Shown piece after piece: positions 23,586 through 36,115 of a DNA stretch of 64,000 nucleotides (the stretch's first letter is position 1; each line of letters begins with the position of its first letter). The position numbers were made by a program, and so were the translations under genes. Location: positions 6,587,682 to 6,651,681 of the forward strand of contig NC_045151.1 in the NCBI RefSeq assembly GCF_008831285.2, written 5' to 3'. The notes beneath the pieces were generated by a model. It saw nothing but the letters and a program-made list of their open reading frames with translations, was not told the DNA's origin and searched no databases. This stretch comes from Nymphaea colorata. Lineage: Eukaryota > Streptophyta > Magnoliopsida > Nymphaeales > Nymphaeaceae.

Positions 23586-24371
23586 CATCATCATTTGGCT
23601 ATGATCATCATTGATGCATTTTCACTAACTTGCATATCTTATATATTCTGATGATAAAGCATGTTCCCTTCTTTGGCTTTGACCCTATCGGCATTTCAAA
23701 TTACATTGCTTGGTTATTGTATTTGCTTTCTTGCTTATTAGATTAATTGAGGATGATCAATCATGTTCACTTAGATCTATGACCAAATACAACTCTTCAA
23801 TTTAAGACTTGATTGAAAACAATGTTTCTTGTTCTACTTATTTTAATCATTATCTTATGAAACATTGCATTAGAGATAATTGATTTTGCATGTTTGTTCA
23901 TCTTTTAAAAACTCCCCACACTTATTTTTTCTGGTCATCATGTTGTTGGGCTTGGTTTTAGGCAGTAGCATGAGAGTAAGCCTTACAACTGAACCATACA
24001 TTGGCTGGAAAAGCCCCCTCGTTAGTACCATGAGTGGTAACTTGTGGTATATCGATGAGTGTCCAAAAAGAAGTGGATAAAACATTACCTTTAGTAGGCC
24101 ATTTAGCTAAAGTAAGTAAGCATAACTTGACATTAGATTATCGTGACGCGAAATTATTAGGTCCCTATACCCATTTTTCTCGAAATTATTTCACATGATG
24201 GAAGTATAGGGAATGTTGGATGTGCATAAAAACCTTATGTGATGATTTACAACTTCTTTATATACCTCTACTTCATATCGTCTTTGTCAACCTAGTCAAT
24301 CTTTCCCACTAATTTAACTATATCTTTTAGAGTCATCATTCATGATGTATTCTTTCTAACGTGGTGTCACG

Positions 24372-24886
24372 TTCCCTTATAATCACAATTTCTTTGGGAA
24401 AGAACCCGAATGGTCTGCCTATATTTCTCTTGAGTCTAAACCTTTGGCTCTCGAATGGTATCGATCTTGGCATCCCACCTTCTCTCAGATGTTTCCTTCC
24501 TACTTTGAAGAATGTGGGCTAGAGACTGTGCAGTCGAAGGAATGCAATCAGTGGATGGAAATTTGGTGCATGTAATTGCGGAGAGATAGAACTTAAACAC
24601 CTCCTCTTTTTTGTTTTCATGGGAAGAAATGATAGTATTATTAGATGAATTTGCAGAAATATTGGACCTCTCCACCCAGACTTGTGACCCAAATGACCTA
24701 TTAGAGAAATCATTCCTCATGAGCCCGACTAAGGTTAATATAAATGATCTTATATCTCATTTTACTGGACGAAAAACTTGGCCCCTAGTAGAAAACTATG
24801 AAAGTCAAAGCATCAACCTAAAAATTTTGTATGAAAAATTTGCAGTCTATGTTGAACCTTCCACCTTATCTCGAAAAGTCATATGA
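24372..24886 (+). pseudogene. Pre-gag ORF of the gypsy element (broken)
   Basis: Two open pieces, 24372-24575 (containing LALEWYRSWHPTFSQMFPSY) and 24611-24886 (containing FSWEEMIVLLDEFAEIL), lie between the LTR and gag. More scraps in shifting frames extend to about 25560. Ogre/Tat elements carry an extra ORF of unknown function here, sometimes likened to the plant mobile domain. The position fits, but the domain match is only a weak impression. Around it, 23586-24371 and 24887-25742 show no other gene. Confidence 0.5.
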
Positions 24887-25742
24887 AGAGTTAAACATTG
24901 TATGATGCATTATACAGTGAGAGTGACCATTTTCACCAAAGGAATTGACCTCCTAGACGTTCGTATGACCTAATTTTTTGGATATGGGGACATAGCGGGA
25001 CCCAACACTTGTCAATAGCAATGACAACCTTGACTTTCCTTTACCGAGACTGACCCACTTCACCATTAGAGATGTTGACTTCATAGAAATACATATATGC
25101 TTTACAATTATGATTCCTGAAGCACGTCGGCCCCCAAGCCAATCTATTAAGAGACACTGATGGGGCATTGACAGTCTTAGAACAATATCTTCATTTGAAT
25201 GAGCAGTTAGATGGAGAAGAGATCATTAGAGCCTATTACGATCGTTGCCAGAATCCACCTAGATACACTCACCATTTCCATGGTCGTACCAGACTTTTGG
25301 GCCTTATTTCATAGTTGATTATTGTACTTGTAGATGCATAAGACAATTCTCTCAAGGGCAAAAGATGGTTTCTGTACATGCACCAATTGAAGCTATTCTT
25401 GAATTTGACCTCAGCTCTCCTCAATGGGTAGCATTTTTTGCAGTGGCTTGACAAAAGTGGAAGACACAAATTTCATACATTTGGTTCACAGGCCTAGTGG
25501 TAAAGAAAGAATACACCGAGTGGTGGGATGCCAACCGACCACCATCCACCCTTTCTTAAAAAGTTTCTATTGTCAACTTTGTACTCCTTATTTCATCATT
25601 AGTTGTTGTCATCTTTGTTAGTGTTTTCTTTGCTTGTAAATTTTAAAACTCCTAATGCAATATGAACCTTCATTTTGTCATCATTTCTTTCCAATGACTT
25701 CATTTTCATATCTCATAAGGTGAATACTTAAAACACAACATT

Positions 25743-27060
25743 ATGGTTGAAACTAGAGCACAAGCTAAGCAGGCTCCTTAGAACGAGGTTTCATCTTCTG
25801 ATCCCATGCCAGAAATACTTGGTTTCCCAGCAATCGAACCAGAAGGTTATCTTATGTTTCAGTTGTTCATGGAGCGATTCATGAGGAAGCATAAAGAACA
25901 AAAGGCTGTAATGGTTACTCCAAAACCAAAAATTAAAAAGTCGGCAAAAAAAAACAAATCTTCTCCTACAGATCAAGATGAAGGTCATCTAGATTCAGAA
26001 TCAAAAACTAGTAAGAAGAAAAAGCCTGAATTGTTTCCTTTCAAGAAGAAAAAAAAATAAAAAAAAAAGGAAAAGAAATCGTAAAGGAAAGCAGTTCACC
26101 TAGCCCTTTCACAAGCGAAAATTCGAAAGATAAGCCAAAAAAAAAACCTACCAAGAAAGGCAAAAAGGCGAAGAAGTACATCTCAAGCAGCAGCTTGGGC
26201 AGCAAGAGTTCTAAAGAGAAAGTAAAGAAGGTCAAGGACAAGAAGAAAAAGACAAAGCCAGAATTGGTTAAATCAAGTGATGACGAAAGTCTAACCAAGC
26301 GCAAGTTTTATGAAATGGAGAAAAGAATGAGCAACCTCGAACTCAAGGAAAAGAGAAAACACTCATACTCATGTGAGGATTACTACCTAGGCAGGAGACA
26401 AAGACATGATGGGCTTGCCCAAAGAGTTCTTCAAATATGATGGAACCACCTATCCACATGTTCATATTTCAACCTTCATCAATGATTGGCAAATAACAGA
26501 GCACTATTTCGTTACTTCCCAAGGAGTCTTGAAGGCATTGTAGCACAATGGTACAAAGAGAATGTTAACCCAGTTGAACAGAATGAATTTGATAGGTTGG
26601 CTAATATGTTTATCGAGAGATTTGAGCAAAATGTTCCTATGGACTTTAACACCTTTTGCAGAAGCAAAGACAAAAGGCTCGAAAATTCATCCAAAAATGG
26701 AGAATCCAATGCAACAAGATGAAAGAGCCCATTTCTGAAACACAAGTTATGTCACTCATTAGGAAAAATCTTGTCCAACCTTTGAAAAGTCTCATCCGCA
26801 ATGCTCCAATCAAGACCTTTGCCGAGTTGATTGAATAAGCGGATTCAATAGAGGAAGGAATTGAGGAAGGCGATTTTGATGGAATCATTGTTCTCAAGTA
26901 CAAAGAAGAGGGTAAGAAATGAGGGAGGACACAGTTGCCCACACATTTCATAGCAAATGCCAGCATTCAAAAGGACAACCATAGTAGTAATAAGCATGAC
27001 AAAGAAGCCAACCACAAGAAGGACACATAGCGATCCAAAGAAAATGAAAAAGGGAGAAAC
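25743..27060 (+). pseudogene. gag of the gypsy element (broken)
   Basis: It starts at ATG 25743 (MVETRAQAKQAP), a typical gypsy gag opening, then an in-frame TAG at 25779 and an open stretch to 26060 rich in Lys (KKSAKKNKSS, SKTSKKKKPELFPFKKKKK). The conserved gag core follows in shifting frames: FPRSLEGIVAQWYKENVNPV (about 26517), FDRLANMFIERFEQN, then QKARKFIQKWRIQC and ISETQVMSLIRKNL. At least three frameshifts and several stops separate the parts. Confidence 0.78.
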
Positions 27061-27714
27061 AAACACACAGACCGAATTATGACCAAAAGTTTACTCCTCT
27101 CATTTAGTTCACGAGAAGGTCCTATAGTACCTCCTCGCCAAAGGAATTGTCATCTTGCTGAAAATGTTAGAGTCTCTGAAAACGATGGGAGGAAATAAAA
27201 AAAACTATGTAAGTTTCATCATGCACCAGATCACGACACTGATGATTGTTTTGGCCTCAAAATTATCCAAGATTTCATCAACAAGGACCTTAAGGTTGAT
27301 GATGATAGCTTCCCTGAGGTATTAAGGAATCTATTTTTTGATCACGAGAAGGCGGCAGTAGCCATGATCGGCACATGCACTCCACTCTCATATTATCCAT
27401 AAGAGAACATCCAACTTTGTGATGGAAACAATTCACACCAAGTCATGGTGACTAATTAATGTAAGAAACCTCTAGATTTTATTGGTATGATGAACAGTAA
27501 GATAGAAAGTTCATCCAAAATCCCTACCATAATTCCAAAAACTTTTATCTTACAAAGTAGCAATGATGAGTCATCAGATGACTCCTCGAACAAGGATCCA
27601 TGTTACTTAGATGATGTCTTCTCCTTGGAAGAACGCATGATTGAGAAAGACTGGATTTGAGCATCTAAGGACCAATCAATTACTTTTTTAAAAAAGACCT
27701 CCAAAAAATGAGGA

Positions 27715-28101
27715 CATTATCATGAAAATGCTCTTTACATCATCATCCAGGTTAATGAGATGAATGTGCCACATGTATTGATTGATGGGGGAAGTGATTT
27801 AAATATTTGTCCTGATCTCATGGCCAAAGTTTTGAGAATTTGTGAAGACAAGTATCGTCCTGATGATACCAAGATCATCGGATACGACAACCAAAGCATT
27901 AATAGCAAAGGTACCCTCAACATGGGCGTGATCATTGAACGCACTAGTCATTGCATTACATTCCATGTAGTGGATGTACCACCATTATATAACTTGCACT
28001 TGGGGCGGCTTTGGATTCACAAAGTACAAGGGAATGCTATCCACTTTTCATCAATGACTCAAATGAAATTTTGGCCAATCGGTCATCATCGTACATGCTG
28101 A
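27715..28101 (+). pseudogene. gypsy protease domain (remnant)
   Basis: The frame at 27760-28101 contains VLIDGGSDLNICP, where this lineage normally has D-N-G-S at the aspartic protease active site, and later FHVVDVPPLYNLHLGRLWIH, the conserved second half of the Tat-type protease. It lies between gag and RT as expected. Its upstream linkage to gag is lost. Confidence 0.78.
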
Positions 28102-28929
28102 GGATCCGGTCAAGAGATTGGCACAACCAATGCTCCCTATGCCAATTGATTTGGTGGACGTGCCCAACATAAGAACAATGAAGGAAGAACCTTTAGAAGA
28201 ATAGATCCAGAGCATGGAGATAGGTGAATCCTCCGAAAATGCCTATACTATTTTAAGCAATCGTATGAGTTACCAAAAACATCCCTTGTATACTCATTTC
28301 ATGAGAAACCCTAAGGAATTTTAGTTGCTTCTGAAATGTGCTATTGTCCATTCACTGGCCTAGGGAAGAATGAAGATAGTATCTTGCAGCCGATCAGTAT
28401 CCCCTTTCATATGAACACCAGAGGATTAGGACATCATAAGAAAATGTGAAGAAGATTTCATTGGCTGATAGTATTCACCTTTGTTTTTGAATTATTCGTC
28501 TCATCTCATGAGAGGACTCCCGCTTTTATAAACTAAGAGCTTTCGATATGTAGTGCAAATAATCTTTTGTTATCAATTCTAATTTTGTTCAATTTTTCGT
28601 TTACCCTCCTCTTTATAGGATGTTGGAATTCAACACATCTCAGTTCTTATTTTTCCTCAGAAGTCCCCCAGAAAGCATTTATCAAACAAGCAGTCGATGA
28701 AATAGAACCTACCACAACACTCGAATCAGAATTATTGGAATTCGCTCATATTTAGAAACAAGAACATCTCTCATCCTTAGTTAATGATTCAATTGAAGAT
28801 ATTAATATTGGAACCAGTGAGACTCCTAAGATCCTTTAAATTGCACCATTTTGTCAGTAGACAAGAAGAAGCAATTGATGGACTTTCTTATAGGCTACCA
28901 AGAAGTTTTTGCATAGACATATGAAGATA

Positions 28930-30240
28930 TGCTAGGCTTAGATCCCTAGTAGGTTGAACATTGTTTGCCCTTAAGTCCTAATTGTAAGCCATTTAAACCA
29001 AAATTATGCAAGCTTGATCCTCTACTATAGTGGCCCATAAAAGAAGGATTAGAGGACCTACTAAAGGCAAAATTCATTTGCGCTATCGATTACACCGAAT
29101 GGTTGGCTAATATCATGGTGGTCTCCAAGAAAAACGGTAAAGTTAGGTTGTGCATCGACTTTTGAGACCTGAATAAAGCCACACCAAAAGATGATTACCC
29201 ACTTCCAAACATTAATTTATTGGTGGATAATACTGCAGGACATGTCATGTTCTCTTTTACGGATAGATATTCAAGATATAGCCAAATCAAATTAGTAGTC
29301 AAGTATCAACCTAATACCGCTTTTACTACACCTTGGGGCACTTTCTGTTATACGGTGATGCCATTTGGGTTAAAGAATACTGGAGCAACTTATCAAAGAG
29401 CCATGGCCGCTATCTTTCAGGACCAGATGCAAAAAATCATGGATGCGTATCAATGACATTAGTCAAATCTAAGATAAAAGAAAATCATATTGAAACCCTC
29501 GTCATGGTGATTGAGGGACTCTTACAGTACAAGCTTCATTTGAATCCTCAAAAATGTGTGTTTGGGGTTTAATCAAGTAAACTTTTGGGTTTCATGGCCA
29601 ATAAGAGAGGATTGAAATGGATCTTACCAAATGAAAAGCAATCATCGATATGCCCCACCTACCAATATCATGAAACTACGATGTTTGCAAGGGCGAATCT
29701 AGTCCATCAGGTGATTCATTTTCAATCGATAAGATGTAAACCATTCAACCAGTTGCTGAGGAAAGACATCAAGTTTGAATGGGGTTTTGACTACCAACAA
29801 TCATTTGAAAGGAACAAGAAATATCTTCTAAATCTACCAATCTTAAAGCCCCTGGTGTTGGGCAGACCATTACTGCTTCACATCACAGTGAATGAGTCAG
29901 CATGCGTCGGCTTTTTGGCACAATATGAGGAAGGAAATTGCAATGAACATGCAATTTATTACATTAGCAAAACTTTTGTCTAATGTGAAAAGAAGTACTC
30001 TCCAATGAAAAAAACTTATCTAACGTTGGTTTGGATGTGTCAAAAGCTGAGATATCATTTATTAGCTTGGGAGGTCAAGATATTCTTATGGCTAAATCCT
30101 CTTAAATATATCTTAGAACAGTCTTTCCTTAATGGGTGTATCGCCAAATGGCAAGTCTTGCTGATGCAATAGGATCTTGAATATGTGTCTCAAAAGTCAA
30201 TTAAAGGACAAGTGATTGCGGATCGATTAACAGACTTTTT
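28930..30240 (+). pseudogene. gypsy reverse transcriptase and RNase H (remnant)
   Basis: RT blocks in order: MVVSKKNGKVRLCIDF with a TGA (29163-29165) where R is expected before DLNKATPKDDYPLP, then FSFTDRYSRYSQIK, TTPWGTFCYTVMPFGLKNTG and QRAMAAIFQDQM. The catalytic YxDD region (about 29446) is frameshifted and reads as a degenerate Y.ND. The RT tail LLQYKLHLNPQKCVFGV follows at 29520. The RNase H part begins near 29880 (VGFLAQYEEGN) and includes KKYSPMKKTYLTLVW and LRYHLLAWEVKIF. Stops are frequent. Confidence 0.85.
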
Positions 30241-30289
30241 CAAATACAAGGAAATTAAAACGAACGATGAATTTTTAGATATGTATTAA

Positions 30290-30690
30290 GATTGGAAACT
30301 GTTCCGATATGAAAGATGTACTTCGATAGATCCAAAGATGTGATGGGAGCATGTATAGGCACATTACTTATCACTTCGAAAAATGAAATGATCTTGTACT
30401 CTTTAAAACGACTTCTCATGTACCCATAATATGGCTGAATATGAATCCCTCATACAAGGACTTTGTTCTTTACTGAGTTTTCAAGTAAAAAGGATGCATG
30501 CCTTTGGCGATTCTCAACTTATCGTCAATCAAGTGAATAGAGAATGACAAGTCAAAGACGAGAAGTTGGTGTCATATCAAGAGACCACCACCGCCTTGAT
30601 CCATCAGTTTGAAGAAGTACAACTAGTTCACATAAAAAGAGAAGGCAACCTTATTGTGGATGGCTCGCAAGTTTAGGATCCACTATCTCT
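30290..30690 (+). pseudogene. Second RNase H of the gypsy element
   Basis: Downstream of the ordinary RNase H comes another block: NMAEYESLIQGL near 30427, then FGDSQLIVNQVNRE and QVKDEKLVSYQETTTALIHQ, then EEVQLVHIKREGN. These are the Glu and Asp motifs of the additional plant-type RNase H that marks the Tat lineage. It is interrupted by stops. Confidence 0.8.
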
Positions 30691-30753
30691 TTTTGAACCA
30701 ACAAAGTAATCCATTCTATTGAGATTGGGAAATTAGAACGTGTAGCTTTTGAA

Positions 30754-31936
30754 GTGGTGAAGCATATTCATCATATCCAAGAAGGAAATATGCCCTGGTA
30801 TCATGACATCAAAAGGTACATTGAGAGTGGAGAATTCCCAACTGGAATGTCCAAAAATAAACAAAAAGTAATTCAATGTATGTCAACAAGGTACTTTATT
30901 CTTGCACGAGTGTTATACAGTCATGGGTTTAGTACCAAATACTCTCATTGTCTTGATGAAGATGAGGCAAAGGAAGTCATCGAAGAGTTGCATCAAGGAG
31001 ACTGTGGGGGCCATGTTGGTTGCCAAACTCTCACTAAGCAAATAATTCGAGCAGGATATTATTGGCCCATTATGCAAAAAGTATGTTGCCAATTCGTCAA
31101 AAGATGCAAAGAATATCAAGTGCATGCTCCAATGATCCAGTGATCAAGCCTCTCACTTGCATTCAGTAACATCTCCTTGGCCATTTTCAATGGAGGCATT
31201 TGACTTAGTCAAACCAATATTCCCTATAGCGTCTAATTGCCTTAAGTACTTTTTTGTTGCAACAGACTATTTTACCAAATGGGTAAAAGTTGGCACGCTC
31301 AGAAGAGTAGAAGGGCGTCACATAGTGTCATTAATTCACAAAAATCTTTTTTGTAGATTTGAAGTCCCTCATGATATAGTATCTAATAACGGGACTCATT
31401 TCAAAAATAAAAAATGAGGCAATTATGCAGCAAATATCATATCATGCATCATTTTTCAGCTCCTTATTACCCCCAAGGTAATGGGCAAATAAAGGCTACC
31501 AATAAGATCCTGATCTGCATCTTGGACCAGACAGTAGAAACTAAGAGAGACTGACATGAAAAGATGCATAACACTCTATGGGCATATCGCACCACCATGA
31601 GAACTCCAACAAATGATATTTAAGTGGAGCTAGTCTATGGAATAGAAGTGGTTTAACCACTACATGTATTAAAATTTGCTTTGAAGTTCGCTTTTCTTAT
31701 AGAGCTTACTCAAATCAATATCAACAAAAGAGGCCAATGCAGCTCGATTTGCTTGATGAAAATAGGCTAAAAGCAACTAAGCATGTTGAAGCCTATCACC
31801 AAAGGTGGCTAGACAATTTGCCAAATCAGTTATTGAGAGACATTTTAAAGTCAATGACTTGGTCCTACGATCTGTGGTATACCTCAAAGGACGTTCACAG
31901 AGTAAGTGGGCATCGAACTGAGAAGGCCCATATGTT
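30754..31936 (+). pseudogene. gypsy integrase, main part, up to the LINE insertion
   Basis: The frame at 30754-31143 has the HHCC zinc-binding region (GDCGGHVGCQTLTKQIIRAG then CCQFVKRCKEYQ; the last expected Cys is Tyr). The catalytic core follows: ATDYFTKWVKVG keeps the first Asp, SNNGTHF has Asn for the second Asp, and NGQIKATNKIL has Lys for the catalytic Glu. The C-terminal part (VNDLVLRSVVYLKGRSQSKW) reaches a TGA at 31919 and is cut by the LINE at 31937. Confidence 0.88.
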
Positions 31937-32034
31937 TCGGACAATGGCTGCGTGGGGGTTAGGGCCCCTACCTTTTATTGCAAACAAAATAAGGTGATAT
32001 GTACAACAAAAATGGGTTCCCACAGAACCTCACC

Positions 32035-35000
32035 TCAAGTAAGTTTTTCGTTAAATGGATCCCACATGTTGTCATGGGAAATCCATTTTCTATACAAGCC
32101 ATTGGCCAGAATAATAGACAAAAGGTGATTAGCTTCAGCAATCGGCCATCCGTTGCAAATGGAAAGCCTATAAAGATAGTTGTTACTCCTCATAAAATGA
32201 CCAGTAGTATCTGTGTGTTGCTCAATGGTGTTGCGTAAGTGCTGCTTCCAATCTCCATCATTGGCCCGCAGGTAAATGTGCCCGAAGTTATCTTCAATGT
32301 TTGCCAAGTGTCCAATGCATTCAAGAAGAACCTCAGTCTCGCGCCACCCTGTGTTGTTCCCGAACAAGCAAGCCAAGCCAAACCGGAACCCACCAGAAAC
32401 GTCTCTAATGAGACCTGCCACTCCTCTTTTGTTGTCCTTGCACCACGAAGAGATGCTGATATCGACCCATCTATCTTCATACATGACGCCATTGCTCCAA
32501 GGAATCCCAAAGCGAAGCTAGTTACAAACTTTGTTATGCTCAGTTCCTTTCCAATGAGAATTCCACCAGTACTCGCTGTAGTGCATCCAAAATTGTGCTG
32601 CCAAACTGCCAATGAAGAGATCTCCTTTATGCTTAGTGTGATTACGAGTTTTCCAAATGAACCAAATCGCCATATGGAAACTATCTTTCTACCATTTGTC
32701 AAAGCTTTTTTCTTTGAAGCCTTTCTTATGCCACCAAACAAGACCTTGCATGATATTATTGGGACTCCTGTACCATTGTTTGGCCCTCCCAAATTTATCA
32801 AAGATGTAATTCCAGATAGACCGAGCTCCTTTGCAGGTGAAAAACACATGCTTGAGGTATTCGATCTCTTGCTTGCAGATAGAGCATCTCGAAGCAAGAG
32901 ATTGGCCCTGATTTTGCACATAACTATCAGTGGGAAGACGACCTGATACACCTAGATAAACCGTCCAAGTGGCTCTTGGAGGTTTTCTCCCTTTCCAAAC
33001 GAGCATATTATCATTGTTTTTTGTACCATTTTTCCTAATCCTTTGCCAAATTTCATGCCGATTGAGATCCTTTTGATCACCATATCTCTATACCATGACA
33101 TCTTGCTGCTCATCATGAAGACTTGGACCGTTAAAAGAATGTTTAAGCTAGCAAGGAAGTGACTAATGTAATCCCCATTCATTTCCATGATGTCTTTGAT
33201 TGTGCTCCCAATCGTGTCACGAACCAGATGTAAATGGGTAGTGGGAATTTTATCAATCATTCGGTCTGCTCCCCACTGGTCTGTCCAGAATTTGGCCAAC
33301 TCGCCATTGCCAATCTTCCAGCAGACATCACCTTTGATCCTGCTCCATGCCTGCAGGGCTCTACGCCATGCTTTGGACACTCTTTTGCCCCTTATACTAT
33401 TGTCGTTCAGGCCTTTGTGCTCATAGTAACGACCTCTAACAAGCTCTGCCCAAGGGGAGGATTGCTGAGACATGCGATACACTAGGTATGCCAAATTAGC
33501 CTGATTGATTTCACTAAGGTCTCTGAGCCCTACACCTCCCTCTAACTTGGGCAGACATAAGGTAGCCCATTTGATGCGATGGTGGTTTTTGTGATCCGTT
33601 GAATCACCCCATAGAAACTCGGCTGCCATTTTGTTGAGCAGTTTGCAAGTCGTGGCAGGGAGTTTGACCACCAGGCTCCAGTAGGCAGGCACCATAGAAA
33701 GAACATGCTTTATAAGGCTGAGTCTGCCAGCAAATGAGAGACATTTTTGTTTCCAAAGAGTAGGCTTCTGAGATGAGCGAAGAACTAAATGCCTGCATTG
33801 CTCCTCTGTCACGTCGATCGCCTGGAGGGGTATGCCAAGATACTTAGAGGGAAGACTTCCTTTACGCCAACCTAATTCCTGCTCTATTTGAGTTTGAACC
33901 CCGCTGTCCAGATTGAAATAGAGGACAGAACTTTTGTCATTATTAATGACAAGGCCTGAATGAGAGGAGAAGTCATCAAGACACGCTTTCAAGTTCCGAA
34001 AGTTTTTAAGTCTCCCTTGAATAAAGAAAAAGATGTCGTCTGCATATAAGGTGGAAAAAGGTGGGGAGTTATCAGCCCCCATAGCAGGGATCCTAATTTG
34101 ATTGTTATTGACATGAGCTTGAATGCTGTGCGTGAGCATTTCCATCATAGTGATAAAAAGATAAGGGGACAACGGATCCCCTTGCCTGAGCCCTCTCTTG
34201 TTTTCAAACCACGTGCCTTCCTTCCCATTGATAAGAAGAGCCGATTTAACTGTGGTGACAATGATCATAATTTTATTTATCCACAAATCATGAAATCCTA
34301 GGTAACGCAAGGTGGCCTGCAAGAACTCCCAATTCACTCTGTCATAGGCCTTACTTAAATCAATTTTTACACAAGTTGCTTGCTTCTTGCTGTTTTGGAA
34401 AATGTGAACAATTTCCTGGCTAAGCAGAATGCTATCTTGGATGCACCTCCCCCGGAGGAAGGCATTTTGATTCTTGGATATAATCCTGTTCAAAATTGGC
34501 CTCATACGTTTGACCATGATCCTGGTAATAAATTTCAAAATGCTGGTGCAAAGAGAGATAGGTCGAAATTTCTCCACCTACGTCACACCTTGCTCCTTAG
34601 GCAGAAGAACAATGTGAGTCTTATTAACTGATTTCAACAGTCTGCTGGTATTAAAAAACCCACGAATAGACCCCCCCCCCCCACCGATTCATGCACTACG
34701 CTCCAATTCGCTTGGAAGAAACTGTTGCCGAACCCATCTGGACCAGGCGTAGAGTCCCTATCAGCCTCCATAACGGCCCACTTGATTTCAGTGTCAGTGA
34801 TAGGTGTAAGAAGTTCATCATTTTCCTCAGGCGTCACAGTAGGACCAGGCACGAGAGTTTGAGGTAAGCGACCTGAGCCATGCGTGGTTCCTAATAATGT
34901 GGCAAAAAACTCGGTACAGGCGATGAAGATATCATGACTGTCTGTCGCAAGTCAACCCTCATAAGAAATAGTCTCAATCTTGTTATGACGCCTCCTACCA

Positions 35001-36115
35001 TTGGCAATCCCCTGAAAGAATTTGGTGTTCATGTCTCCGTCCCTCAACCATTTAATTCTAGACTTTTGACGCCAAAAACGTTCTTCTAACCAAAGAAGTC
35101 TGGATAGATCATGCTTAAGTCTGTTTTCTTCTTCAATCGCCTCACGCATGCCACACTCACTATGGGTTTGAATGCACTTGATTTTGGATTTTGTCGCCAT
35201 AATTTGGTTAGGGAGATTATTGACTTCACCCCTGCACCAAACCTTAAGCTTGTCCCTGGTGGCCTCCAGTTTATGTATGAGCTTGATCATGAGGCAGCCC
35301 CTAGTGTCTACTGCCCAGGCAGAACAGACCAGATCACTATACCCTGCCATGTCCTGCCAATACTGAAAGTGACGAAAAGGTGTGCGGCCCCAAGTACTAT
35401 ACCTGCGTTTGGATATATGGAGCAAAATGGAATTGTGATCAGAGATGGTCCTCGACAGCACTTCCAGTTGCAGAGTTAGGACAGGATCATCCAACCATTC
35501 CTGAGAGACATAACACCTATCAATCTTTGACATGACATTCTCTTGTCCCAGACGGTTGTTAGTCCAAGTGAATTTCATGTCAGAGCAGGATATTTCAGAT
35601 AATGCCAAATGAGAAACAAAATTGGATAGTGCGATACAGGCATGTAAAGCCTCTGCCCTCTCCGTTTTTTCATCACTGTTAGAGACAGCATTGAAATCGC
35701 CCAAACAAATGACCGACATACTCCAGTGATTCACTACAGTGCAAAGGTTCAAAAATAATTCCTTTCTGATTCTAAAATCAGTATGCATATAAACCCCGAT
35801 GACCACAAAGTGCAACCCACATTGAATGTTGGATAAATGCAAAACGATCCAATGAGGATGAGCATACCAGTTTTGGAGGGATACCTCCTGAGGGTCCCAT
35901 AAAGCGATTATGCAAGTCCACGAGCCTGTCATATGAATGTTGGAGACAAGTTGCATCTCTGGAACCTTGTAACGGAACTTCTGAAGTTGATCCATGTTAA
36001 GTTTGGAGTCAATAGCAAAAGCAATAGTGGTGTTCATATTCCTTAGAGTCTGTAAGAACTCGTGTTGAGCTAGAGGAGCCGCCAGCCCACGGACATTCCA
36101 GGCAAGAATATTCAT
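32035..36115 (-). pseudogene. LINE ORF2: endonuclease, reverse transcriptase, zf-RVT, RNase H (lightly broken)
   Basis: The endonuclease (36115-34952) opens MNILAWNVRGL and has GDFNAVSNSDEKTE and TISDHNSILLH, the metal-binding and SDH motifs. A TGA near 34951 is followed in frame by the pre-RT region (DRDSTPGPDGFGNSFFQANW). A run of 12 C (34671-34682) shifts the frame, and a TAG at about 34578 precedes the RT (34577-32952), which keeps NQNAFLRGRCIQDSILLSQE, KIDLSKAYDRVNWEF and the catalytic LYADDIFFF. After another shift near 32990 come zf-RVT (RCSICKQEIEYLKHVFFTC) and an RNase H-like end (32484-32035; GVAGLIRDVSGGF, RETEVLLECI). Only about two stops and two frameshifts: a young but inactive copy. 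Confidence 0.9.
34671..34682. repeat. 12-C homopolymer in LINE ORF2
   Basis: The G-run on the coding strand coincides with a frameshift between the pre-RT and RT reading frames. It may be a true slippage mutation or an assembly error in the homopolymer. Confidence 0.9.

Noticed and set aside
32190-32951. 253-residue minus frame and the 235-residue plus frame at 32239-32946
   Set aside because: They overlap the zf-RVT and RNase H part of LINE ORF2 in other frames and show no domain; shadows.
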